From: Acidovorax sp. SUPP3334
GTDB lineage: Bacteria; Pseudomonadota; Gammaproteobacteria; Burkholderiales; Burkholderiaceae_C
Reading direction: 5' to 3'
DNA: 64,000 bases
Assembly (NCBI RefSeq): GCF_030159055.1
Contig: NZ_BQXQ01000016.1
Location: forward strand, 1 to 64,000
Every line of letters begins with the position of its first letter. Within the stretch, counting starts at the first letter, position 1. The notes under the pieces are model-generated. The model made no database searches. It had not been told where the DNA came from and saw only the letters and a list, made by a program, of their open reading frames with translations. Shown here piece after piece: positions 1 through 9,246 of the stretch. The position numbers and the translations under genes were made by a program.

Positions 1-17
1 GCCAGTTGTTGCACTGG

Positions 18-647
18 GTTCCGGCCAGTGCGCATATCCCAGTGATCTAGACTTACAGCAGTTCGTGTATGGTTGGTGGTAGAGTTCCGGCCAGTGCGCA
101 TATCCCAGTGATCTAGACTTAGCAGCCGCAACCACCGATCTTGGTGCCGGTTCCGGCCAGTGCGCATATCCCAGTGATCTAGACTAGCAGCGATGTGTGG
201 TACGCTGAGGCTTGGGTTCCGGCCAGTGCGCATATCCCAGTGATCTAGACTGGTGGTTGCATAGGCGGAGCATCGAACACTGTTCCGGCCAGTGCGCATA
301 TCCCAGTGATCTAGACTATGGAGTCTTCACAGTACCGCCCAACACGAGTTCCGGCCAGTGCGCATATCCCAGTGATCTAGACTGCCGGAGCGTTACGCGT
401 CCGGCTCGGCTGCGTTCCGGCCAGTGCGCATATCCCAGTGATCTAGACTGGCTTATTGATACTGGTAGCTTGTAAGGAGGTTCCGGCCAGTGCGCATATC
501 CCAGTGATCTAGACTAGAGTTGCGTTATTTGAACACAGCAAAGGCGTTCCGGCCAGTGCGCATATCCCAGTGATCTAGACTCGTAGAGGTGTATGCATCC
601 TCCAAGGCCTGGTTCCGGCCAGTGCGCATATCCCAGTGATCTAGACT
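18..647 (+). CRISPR. Type II-C CRISPR array, 10 repeats
   Basis: Ten identical 36-bp repeats start at 18, 84, 150, 216, 282, 348, 414, 480, 546 and 612, each beginning GTTCCGGCC and ending ATCTAGACT. The nine complete spacers are all exactly 30 bp, giving a strict 66-bp period. Bases 1-17 are part of another spacer, so the array continues left of the window. The + strand is taken as crRNA sense because the tracrRNA anti-repeat near 5199-5226 is its reverse complement. The last six repeat bases, TAGACT, resemble a -10 box in the position where Neisseria II-C repeats carry one; that promoter role is inference. Transcription would run towards cas2, convergent with the cas genes. Confidence 0.97.
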
Positions 648-658
648 CTGATCGCGAT

Positions 659-685
659 AACCCCTTGATTCGTCAAGGGGTTTTT
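659..685 (+). terminator. Rho-independent terminator after the CRISPR array
   Basis: AACCCCTTGA, a TTCG loop, TCAAGGGGTT and then TTT form a strong hairpin with a T-run on the + strand only. It lies 11 bp after the last repeat, so it fits termination of a pre-crRNA transcribed left to right and shields cas2 from convergent transcription. Confidence 0.85.
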
Positions 686-718
686 CGCTTCTACAGTCCA
701 GTAAAACATTGCGTCCGG

Positions 719-1072
719 CTAGAAAAGATCGAACTGGTCAGGCGCTTTTTGCACAGGCTGACGGCGGTGGCCGTGGAAGGAGATGGCTCGCTCATACTGC
801 TTATCAGTGAACTGGAAGATATGCACTTTGCCCCCGGCCGGCAAGGCCTGCTCCACCTGCCGGCAAAGGGTGTCCACCTGGGCCTGGCTGGTGCAAAAGC
901 GCAGGTAAACGCTGAACTGGCTCATTTGGAAGCCCACGTCCAGCAAGGCATTGCGAAAGCCCGTGGCCGCCTTGCGTTCGGCTTTGGTAATCACAGGCAG
1001 ATCGAACATTACCACCATCCACATGAGTCGGTACCCCGTCAGCATAGTTGCAATCCTGTCGGTTGGCGTCAC
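719..1072 (-). CDS. cas2: CRISPR-associated endonuclease Cas2
   Basis: 117-residue Cas2, which with Cas1 forms the spacer-integration complex. It has the expected ferredoxin-like start, with a hydrophobic strand MWMVVMFDLPV whose Asp is the usual metal-site residue, then the helix with ERKAATGFRNALLDVGF and SVYLRF. Length is normal for type II Cas2. Its start overlaps the cas1 stop by 4 bp (ATGA), so the two are translationally coupled. It is the last cas gene before the array. No csn2 or cas4 is present, which makes the locus subtype II-C. Confidence 0.95.
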   Translation of the reverse strand: MTPTDRIATMLTGYRLMWMVVMFDLPVITKAERKAATGFRNALLDVGFQMSQFSVYLRFCTSQAQVDTLCRQVEQALPAGGKVHIFQFTDKQYERAISFHGHRRQPVQKAPDQFDLF

Positions 1073-1998
1073 TCAGGATCGAAGCTCCCCGCCAATGACA
1101 GCGGCAATCCGGGCAGGGGCAAGTCGAGCCGAAGACGTTCTCCCAGGTACACCTGGGCCAGCGAAGTGGCCATGCGCTGCATGCACACCATGACGGGGGT
1201 TACTCCCTGCTGGGTTTGCATGTCGTCGTACAGCACGCGCACCAAGGCGCGTTTGGTATCGGGCGTGACGTGGGCCTCGCCCGCCCGGTACAGTTGCCAG
1301 ACCTTGAGGTCCACCACTGGGCGGAAGGGCTCCATCAGGTCGTCCACCAGCCGCATGGGGTTGGCATCATTGCTGTGATGCAGGCCCAGACTGGGATGCA
1401 GGCCGGCGGCCACCACGGCCCGGGCGGTGGCCGAGCGCAGCACGGTGTAGCCGTAGTTGAGCAAGGCATTCAAGCCATCGCCATCTTGGTCGCGCCGAAA
1501 GTCCGCACCGAACAGCAGGCCCCAGTAGCGCCGTGCGCCCTGTCCTTCGATGTTTTCTGGATCGCCGCTGCGCACCTTGCCCACCAGGGCCAACAGCGGG
1601 GCAGTGGCGGCGCCCGCAGCCTCCAGCGCGGCGGCCTGCTGCTCCAGCTTGGCCTTCACCACCGTGGCCCACAGGCGCTTGAGCAAGGGCAGGCCGGCGG
1701 CCAATTGCGCCTCGATGCGCTTGGCCTGCACGTGGTGGCCGTCGATGGGCAGCAGCATGCCGACGGCGTTGTGGTTGGCGCCGCAAAGCACGAAGGGCGC
1801 ACCGCGTTCGGCCAGGGCCACCAGCAGATTGTTGGTGTAGCTCAGGCCGTGGGCGTTGGCGATGACTGCCGCCACGTCGTCCAAGGGGACCTGGCCCAGC
1901 TCCTTGCGCTCGCCTTCGGTGTCTCGAACGACGAGGAACCCCCGGTGCATGAAGAGGTGCCGCCTGTCGTCCGCGATTTCGACGATGCGGCCGACCAT
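1069..1998 (-). CDS. cas1: CRISPR-associated endonuclease Cas1
   Basis: 309-residue Cas1 integrase, the catalytic subunit of spacer acquisition. The C-terminal alpha-helical domain carries the metal-binding residues: a Glu near residue 151 in PENIEGQGARRYW, a His in GLHPSLGLHHS, and an Asp/Glu pair in RLVDDLMEPFRP. The N-terminal beta domain starts directly with GRIVEIADD. It sits 6 bp after the cas9 stop and overlaps cas2, so cas9-cas1-cas2 is one operon in the minimal II-C order. Confidence 0.96.
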   Translation of the reverse strand: MVGRIVEIADDRRHLFMHRGFLVVRDTEGERKELGQVPLDDVAAVIANAHGLSYTNNLLVALAERGAPFVLCGANHNAVGMLLPIDGHHVQAKRIEAQLAAGLPLLKRLWATVVKAKLEQQAAALEAAGAATAPLLALVGKVRSGDPENIEGQGARRYWGLLFGADFRRDQDGDGLNALLNYGYTVLRSATARAVVAAGLHPSLGLHHSNDANPMRLVDDLMEPFRPVVDLKVWQLYRAGEAHVTPDTKRALVRVLYDDMQTQQGVTPVMVCMQRMATSLAQVYLGERLRLDLPLPGLPLSLAGSFDPE

Positions 1999-2004
1999 CG
2001 TGCG

Positions 2005-5000
2005 TCAGCCCTGGAACCCCGGATCGCGCAACTCGCCGATGGGGGAGATCGTGACTTGGCGGGCCTTGGCTTTCTGGAAAGATCCGACCATTTTGGAGAC
2101 ATAGGGCAACTCGCCGCTCCTGTTGCGCGCATCCACGTTGGCTTGATTAACCTCTGACATGAAGACCTGTCCCGCTACGGACATCTTCGCCACTCGAAAG
2201 GTTTGCAAGATTCCCTCACCTGTTTCCAGCCGCACGCTATCGCCAATCACCAGCCGCATGGCCAATGCCTTGCCGTTCTGTCCTCGGCCAATGTGTCGCA
2301 GCTGTCCCAGCCCGCCTGCCCGAACGATGCGGTACGCCTCGAACGTGGAAATAACCTGTCCTTCCCACTTACCCTTGTCGTTGACGGTGATCTCGATGCA
2401 ATAGTTGCTGCCGCCCACATAGCCCTTGTACGGCAACGGCCGGCCTTCGGCATCCACGCCATGGCGCTGGGGCTGGCCGGGCTCGGCGATACGGATGAGG
2501 TTGCTGATCTCTCGCCCAGCGCTGCCATCGGCCTTGCGGCGTTGTCTGATGCTGCCGTCGCGTAGGATGCCGTAGCTGGTCTCCTCCATCATGGCGCCTT
2601 CGTAGCCGTGGTCGGGTTTGTGGCTGACCCAGATGTGGCCTACGGCGCGCTCCACGTGGGCACGGTAGGTGGGCCAGGGCATCGGCATGTCCTCGACGAG
2701 GCGCGTCAGGCCGTTGTCGCGGGCCAGGGCGTTGGCATGGGCGAAGCGCTGCATCAGGCCCTGGTCAGTGACGCCGATCACGCAGGCATCGACCGCGTGG
2801 TGGCGGTGGTCGTTACGGTTCTTTTCACCGTTCAGGCCCAGCACGTCGTTCAGGCCGAACTTGCCACGCAGCAGCGCCGTCATCTGGCCGGGAATCACGC
2901 GGGTGGCGCTGCCGGGGCACACCAGCCGCAGATATTCGGCTGCCACGCGAGAAAGGTAGCGTGTGTCGTTGAGCGCACGGGCCAGAAAATCCTTGTCCTC
3001 GCCCAGCCAGCGTTCGTAGCCGTCGGGTGCGAAGCGGTAGCGCTTACGCAACGGCATGCGCTCCGCGCGTTCCAGGATGCCGTCATAGCTCCAGCCCTGG
3101 GACTCGAAGTCGGCTCGAGCATCCCAGGGCGTGCGGTTACGCTTGATGCGGTTGGCTTCGCGCAAGGCCACCGTGCGGTTGTTCAGGCTGTCGTCCAGCG
3201 TCATGGAAAACGGCAGGATGTGTTCGATCTCCACGCGCTCACACAGCAGCATGGCCGCGCTGATCTGCACGCCGCTATAGGGACAGCGCCTGTCTGCGGC
3301 GTCGTGGCTTAACTCCTCCCACAAGATCCATTTCTGGATGTCCAACGTGCGCACCCGCTCTTCGCTGATGCTCAGCACCTCGGAGATGGAGCGGCGGATG
3401 CGCGCATTGCGCCTCTGGTTGTCCGCCTGTCGCTGCTGGGCCTCCAGCTTCTGTTCACGGCTCTGCTTGAGGTCGCGCGCCAGCTCGATCACCACCTCGG
3501 CGGGCCGGCCGTAGCGGCGAATCAGTGCATTGACCACCGTGCGCAACTGGTTCAGCCCGATGTGGACGGTGGGGTTGGCGATCTTGCCATAGCGCTTTTC
3601 TTCCGCGTCTTCGGGTTTGCCACTGCCGAAGGCCACGTGGCGCTGCAGTGCCCGGCCGTAGTAGGGCAGTTGCCTCCAGGCGTGGACCGCTTTGATCTCT
3701 CCAGTGGAGGCGATGGTGCGTTCGCCGATGCATTCCACCTCGTCATCACCGTGGTCGAAGTTGAACCCCAGGTCGCTGTGGTGCACAAACCCGGCCGCCT
3801 GCACGGCCTTGTCGTAGGTAACGACGTCGCGCCGCAGCTCTGGCACGATGCGCGCAAGCGCCGTGCGGCCCAGACTGCCGTAGCCTTCGGGCAGGCCGGC
3901 ATTGGCAATGGCCTGCGCCCTCGCTTCATCCACGCCAGTGTGCGCCTGCAGCCAGGCGACCAGGCACTGTTCGCTTTCCTCGGTCATCAACTGCGTGACG
4001 ATCTCGTCCTGCAGCGCGGCGTCGAAGCCCACCCACAGGGGGCCGAACAGGTCCTTCTTGCCCAGCGCCGCCGCTGTGGCATTGCCCTTGAGACCGTCGC
4101 GCTTTGCATCCTCCAAGTTGAAAAGCGCCGAGAAGCCCAGCGCTTTGCGCATGGCAGTGAAGGTCACCTTGGCCTGCTTTTCCAGCAGCGCCACGATCTG
4201 GTCGCGCTGCGGCAGAGTCAGCGTTTCCTCGCGCAGATCGCCATGCAGTACGCGGAGGTGGTTAACTTCCTGATAAATGCGGAAGCGCTGCGTGCTGGGC
4301 AGCGCCAGCAGGGCGCGCGGCTCGTCGGGCACAAGGGTGCAGCGGCCGGGCTTCACGGGCCGCAGCTTGCGCTGGTGCAGCAAGGTGTCGCGCAATTCGG
4401 CACGGGCGGCCTCGTTGAACAGCGCGGGGTTGAAGGCCGCCTGCGCGGCCCACAATGCATCGAACTCCTGCGCCACCATGGCGCGATCGACATACAGGTC
4501 GTAGCGCTTATCGATGCGCTTCTTGCCTTCGTCGGTGGTCAAGGGCGTTTCGCGGTAGCGGGCGCGCACACCCTGATCTCTCACGCCTTCCGGCTTCTGC
4601 TCCATTCGCGCTTTCCAAAACCATTCACCTACGGTGCGGCAGCCAGATTCATGCATCTGCGCACGCAGCGTGCCGATGGCCTGCTTGAGCGCACCGCTAT
4701 CACTGTCTTTGCGGTCGGTCTTGCGATTGCTCTGAAAACCCCGGCGCTGGTTCAGGTGAAAAAGAGCCCGGCCGAATTCCTCCGGTGTCAGCGCAGCTTC
4801 CAACCCGCGTGCGCGCAGCGCATAGGGATTGAGCTTTTCTAACGCTTTGCGGGTCGCCTCGTCCTGTGGGAAGAAGCCACGCCGTTCCAGGGCCGCCAGC
4901 ATGCGGGCCTTGCGTTTGAGCAGCCGGTCACGCCGCCGTCGCATGGCACGCGCAGCACGGCGGGTTACCGCGAGAGAAGAGCCATCTTTTGGATTGCGGC

Positions 5001-5136
5001 CGTCACTGAAGATGCGCACGCCTGCTTTGATGATCGCGGAAGGATCCCCCTGCGTGTTAAGCCGGAACAACGCCCAGCCCAGCGAAGTCGATCCCAGATC
5101 GAGTGCCAACCGATACACCATTTTTCCCGGCTGCAT
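2005..5136 (-). CDS. cas9: CRISPR-associated endonuclease Cas9 (type II-C)
   Basis: 1043-residue RNA-guided nuclease of the compact II-C class. RuvC-I is LALDLGSTSLGWALF with Asp13; RuvC-II is VVIELARDL with Glu551; RuvC-III is HHAVDACVIG with Asp783. The HNH domain reads VEIEHILPFS with His639 and later Asn662 in REANRIKRN. The residue before the catalytic His is Glu638 where most Cas9 proteins have Asp. An Arg-rich bridge helix (RRAARAMRRRRDRLLKRKAR) follows RuvC-I. The start at 5136 is supported by GGGAGG six to seven bases upstream; a second in-frame ATG lies at 5121. Together with Cas1-Cas2, a tracrRNA and an array this appears complete. Confidence 0.97.
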   Translation of the reverse strand: MQPGKMVYRLALDLGSTSLGWALFRLNTQGDPSAIIKAGVRIFSDGRNPKDGSSLAVTRRAARAMRRRRDRLLKRKARMLAALERRGFFPQDEATRKALEKLNPYALRARGLEAALTPEEFGRALFHLNQRRGFQSNRKTDRKDSDSGALKQAIGTLRAQMHESGCRTVGEWFWKARMEQKPEGVRDQGVRARYRETPLTTDEGKKRIDKRYDLYVDRAMVAQEFDALWAAQAAFNPALFNEAARAELRDTLLHQRKLRPVKPGRCTLVPDEPRALLALPSTQRFRIYQEVNHLRVLHGDLREETLTLPQRDQIVALLEKQAKVTFTAMRKALGFSALFNLEDAKRDGLKGNATAAALGKKDLFGPLWVGFDAALQDEIVTQLMTEESEQCLVAWLQAHTGVDEARAQAIANAGLPEGYGSLGRTALARIVPELRRDVVTYDKAVQAAGFVHHSDLGFNFDHGDDEVECIGERTIASTGEIKAVHAWRQLPYYGRALQRHVAFGSGKPEDAEEKRYGKIANPTVHIGLNQLRTVVNALIRRYGRPAEVVIELARDLKQSREQKLEAQQRQADNQRRNARIRRSISEVLSISEERVRTLDIQKWILWEELSHDAADRRCPYSGVQISAAMLLCERVEIEHILPFSMTLDDSLNNRTVALREANRIKRNRTPWDARADFESQGWSYDGILERAERMPLRKRYRFAPDGYERWLGEDKDFLARALNDTRYLSRVAAEYLRLVCPGSATRVIPGQMTALLRGKFGLNDVLGLNGEKNRNDHRHHAVDACVIGVTDQGLMQRFAHANALARDNGLTRLVEDMPMPWPTYRAHVERAVGHIWVSHKPDHGYEGAMMEETSYGILRDGSIRQRRKADGSAGREISNLIRIAEPGQPQRHGVDAEGRPLPYKGYVGGSNYCIEITVNDKGKWEGQVISTFEAYRIVRAGGLGQLRHIGRGQNGKALAMRLVIGDSVRLETGEGILQTFRVAKMSVAGQVFMSEVNQANVDARNRSGELPYVSKMVGSFQKAKARQVTISPIGELRDPGFQG

Positions 5137-5154
5137 GAATTACCTCCCTGTTGT

Positions 5155-5183
5155 TTGCCGTTTGTAACGGATTCGGGTAAATT
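5155..5183 (+). promoter_or_regulatory. Predicted tracrRNA promoter
   Basis: TTGCCG (5155-5160), a 17-bp spacer and TAAATT (5178-5183) form a plausible sigma70 promoter on the + strand, with a start near 5190, just ahead of the anti-repeat. Its boxes interleave with those of the cas9 promoter on the other strand, so the two polymerases could not bind at once. Confidence 0.5.
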
Positions 5184-5188
5184 CGCAA
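5161..5188 (-). promoter_or_regulatory. Predicted cas9 operon promoter
   Basis: On the minus strand TTGCGA (5188-5183), a 16-bp spacer and TACAAA (5166-5161) give a sigma70-like promoter with four of six matches in each box. Transcription would start near 5154, leaving a short leader with the cas9 ribosome site. It overlaps the predicted divergent tracrRNA promoter base for base. Inferred by eye. Confidence 0.45.
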
Positions 5189-5189
5189 A

Positions 5190-5280
5190 CACTTAGTTCA
5201 CTGGGATATGCGCTCTGGACGCTAACAAGCTGAAAGATGCACCAAATGGAAGGCCCCGCATGCGGGGCCTTCGTCATTTT
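5190..5280 (+). ncRNA. tracrRNA
   Basis: Bases 5199-5226 are nearly the reverse complement of the CRISPR repeat: CACTGGGATATGCGC is shared with one mismatch after it, then CTGGACGCTAAC pairs imperfectly with the repeat start GTTCCGGCCAG, leaving the small internal loop typical of crRNA:tracrRNA duplexes. The tail follows at once (AAGCTGAAAGATGCACC) and ends in the perfect palindrome AAGGCCCCGCATGCGGGGCC plus TT, then CGTCATTTT as terminator. The gene diverges from cas9. The 5' end is estimated from the promoter; the 3' end from the terminator. Its last 56 bp are duplicated at 6254-6309. Confidence 0.9.
5220..5275 (+). repeat. 56-bp direct repeat, copy 1 (tracrRNA tail)
   Basis: Bases 5220-5275 are identical to 6254-6309 over all 56 positions. 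Copy 1 is the 3' part of the tracrRNA. The two copies bracket the NYN gene; identity stops exactly at the last anti-repeat bases on one side and after CTTCGTC on the other. Confidence 0.97.
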
Positions 5281-5336
5281 AGAAGCACCGCGTATATGCG
5301 AATGCGGTCCATTGGCTGGGCCACCCGCCATCATCG

Positions 5337-6026
5337 TCACCAATGCAAAGGCTTGCTGGCAGGTTTCTTCTTGGTTGCAACATGCTGCGGCAACTGTGAC
5401 TGAGCCAGTTCATCTTCCCGAATGTGATGGCGCACCCAGTGAGCCAGGGCAGTGAGCCGCTTGTTGGGTACTTTGCCTTTTTCTGTGTCCTTGTCACGCA
5501 GGGGCATGACCAACCCCAGTCTGGCCGCTGGCACGTCCTCTCGGATCATTCGAAGGGCAGGCTCCAGATCGCTGTCATTGGAGCAGATCACCAGTTGATC
5601 GCATGCGCCACGCACTGCATCACGGTAAGCATGCAGCGCAATATTTACATCGGTCTGCTTTTCTTCGATCATCCAAACACGCGAAACGCTGTCTTTGGAG
5701 GGGGCGGAGCCTTCCTGATAACTTGGCAGGGACGCCAGCCCGAAGATGTGGAATCCATTGATGACTTGGACGAGCCCAGGGCCGTGAGCTTGTAGCGCGC
5801 GGAGATATTGGGTTTGAGCCCGAGATGACGCATCTCCATGCCGGGCGTAAGCCGCTTTGACTGGCGCCGTGAAATATTTGATGGATATAACGGTTGCGCT
5901 GGGGTCTTGCGGTGACAGGATGCAATCACGAAACAGCGTAGCGATGTCCAACCATTTGTACGGCGTACCCTTGAGACGGGAGTAGTAGAGGTTGTAGCCG
6001 TCGATGTAGATATAGGTTCTCGTCAA
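5337..6026 (-). CDS. NYN-domain (LabA/DUF88-like) putative ribonuclease
   Basis: About 229 residues. The N-terminus RTYIYIDGYNLYY is the first acidic motif of NYN/PIN-like nucleases, with later acidic residues in EEKQTDVNIALHAY and the hallmark ICSNDSDLEPALRMIRED, followed by GLVMP. Proteins of this fold cut RNA with metal ions; the substrate here is unknown. The C-terminal tail is basic (ATKKKPASKPLHW). The start TTG at 6026 was chosen because a terminator-like hairpin lies just upstream at 6043-6069 and GGTGGGA precedes it; an ATG at 6098 would give 253 residues with the hairpin inside the gene. It sits between the tracrRNA and a partial tracrRNA copy, so a link with CRISPR RNA is possible but unproven. 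Confidence 0.8.
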   Translation of the reverse strand: MTRTYIYIDGYNLYYSRLKGTPYKWLDIATLFRDCILSPQDPSATVISIKYFTAPVKAAYARHGDASSRAQTQYLRALQAHGPGLVQVINGFHIFGLASLPSYQEGSAPSKDSVSRVWMIEEKQTDVNIALHAYRDAVRGACDQLVICSNDSDLEPALRMIREDVPAARLGLVMPLRDKDTEKGKVPNKRLTALAHWVRHHIREDELAQSQLPQHVATKKKPASKPLHW

Positions 6027-6042
6027 TGCTGTTCCCACCAAT

Positions 6043-6069
6043 AAAAAGGCCACCTTGCGGTGGCCTTTT
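6043..6069 (-). terminator. Hairpin with U-run in the NYN gene leader (attenuator-like)
   Basis: On the minus strand AAAAGGCCACC, loop GCAA, GGTGGCCTTTTT is a strong intrinsic-terminator shape lying between the predicted promoter (extended -10 TGCTAAAAT, box at 6125-6120) and the likely start at 6026. It would attenuate NYN expression or block read-through from metH. The same hairpin also works on the + strand. Confidence 0.6.
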
Positions 6070-6165
6070 CGCCCTAAACCAAGCCAACTGAATGACACGG
6101 CGAAGGGATTGTGGACCAGATTTTAGCAAAGTGATACGGCTGATTTTATATCATCATAGGGCACT

Positions 6166-6192
6166 TTGCGAAGGTAGAAATTTTTCTATAAT
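6166..6192 (+). promoter_or_regulatory. Promoter of the tracrRNA-like RNA
   Basis: A perfect TATAAT lies at 6187-6192, with TTGCGA at 6166-6171 (15-bp spacer) or TTTGCG at 6165-6170 (16-bp spacer) as the -35 box. The predicted start is 6198-6200, about 21 nt before the GTTCCGG at 6221. The AT-rich stretch stands out in a GC-rich region. Confidence 0.6.
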
Positions 6193-6198
6193 TTCATA

Positions 6199-6315
6199 TG
6201 TGTTTGCCATGTGCGAAGGTGTTCCGGCGCGGGTTGTTATGCAATTCCGTTGGCGCTAACAAGCTGAAAGATGCACCAAATGGAAGGCCCCGCATGCGGG
6301 GCCTTCGTCTCTTTC
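6199..6315 (+). ncRNA. Candidate natural single-guide-like RNA (second tracrRNA copy)
   Basis: From the predicted start there are about 21 nt of unique sequence (to 6220), then GTTCCGG (6221-6227), identical to the first seven bases of the CRISPR repeat. A small hairpin follows (GGGTTG 6231-6236 pairing with CAATTCC 6242-6248, loop TTATG), then GCGCTAAC (6253-6260) and a tail identical to the tracrRNA. GTT can pair with AAC and GCGC with GCGC, or the CG/CG of the true duplex can form, so one RNA holds guide, repeat-like strand, loop and tracr-like strand. This is the order of an engineered sgRNA and of the S. pyogenes long tracrRNA. Transcription and Cas9 binding are inferred, not shown. It could instead be a decayed duplicate. 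Confidence 0.55.
6254..6309 (+). repeat. 56-bp direct repeat, copy 2 (tracrRNA tail)
   Basis: Exact copy of 5220-5275, lying 12 bp beyond the metH stop. It keeps the tail and the perfect palindrome but not the anti-repeat. Recombination between copies would remove the NYN gene and leave an intact tracrRNA. Confidence 0.97.
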
Positions 6316-6320
6316 AAGGT

Positions 6321-9062
<2,742 letters not shown>

Positions 9063-9093
9063 CAGGCTCACCTGCGCAATCGGTGGTTGGGAA

Positions 9094-9184
9094 CAGGTGA
9101 GCGTCGTTGGACAGTGGGGCCAGCGCCGCCCGAGCCTGACGCCTTGAGCCGGGTTGATCGGCAGGCGCTGCAACGCTCCTCGGG
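9094..9184 (-). promoter_or_regulatory. S-adenosylhomocysteine (SAH) riboswitch
   Basis: On the minus strand CCCGAGGAGCGTTGCAGCG opens the element, CAGGCTCGG closes the first helix against CCGAG, and CAACGACGCTCACCTG closes the pseudoknot side, matching the SAH riboswitch pattern known from beta- and gammaproteobacteria. It ends 31 bp before metH. This class switches genes on when SAH accumulates, fitting recycling of homocysteine to methionine. Confidence 0.9.
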
Positions 9185-9246
9185 GGCGACCGGATTTTAC
9201 GCGGCCCGCGCTTTCGGGCGTCGCGCGGCGGCCAGAGAGACCGTTC

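Noticed and set aside
212-475. Open frames across the CRISPR array encoding repeated SGQCAYPSDLD units
   Set aside because: They are translations of the 36-bp repeats, which happen to lack stops in a 66-bp period (a multiple of three). No start signal and no conservation expected.
48-5136. Subtype II-A or II-B CRISPR locus
   Set aside because: No csn2 or cas4 gene is present and Cas9 is short (1043 residues), so II-C is the fit.
5151-5171. Possible target of the guide-like RNA in the cas9/tracrRNA promoter (about 14 of 21 bases match)
   Set aside because: Matches are mostly at the PAM-distal end (TGTTTGCC) and the seed end is poor. It more likely reflects common ancestry of the two upstream regions than targeting.
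6027-6098. Longer NYN protein starting at ATG 6098
   Set aside because: The extra 24 codons would contain the terminator-like hairpin and precede the usual NYN start (RTYIYIDGYN). The shorter form was annotated.
6284-6305. The palindrome in the tracr copy as the metH terminator
   Set aside because: On the minus strand the hairpin is followed by CCATTTGG, not a T-run. On the + strand it fits the tracr-like RNA. A weak double role cannot be excluded.
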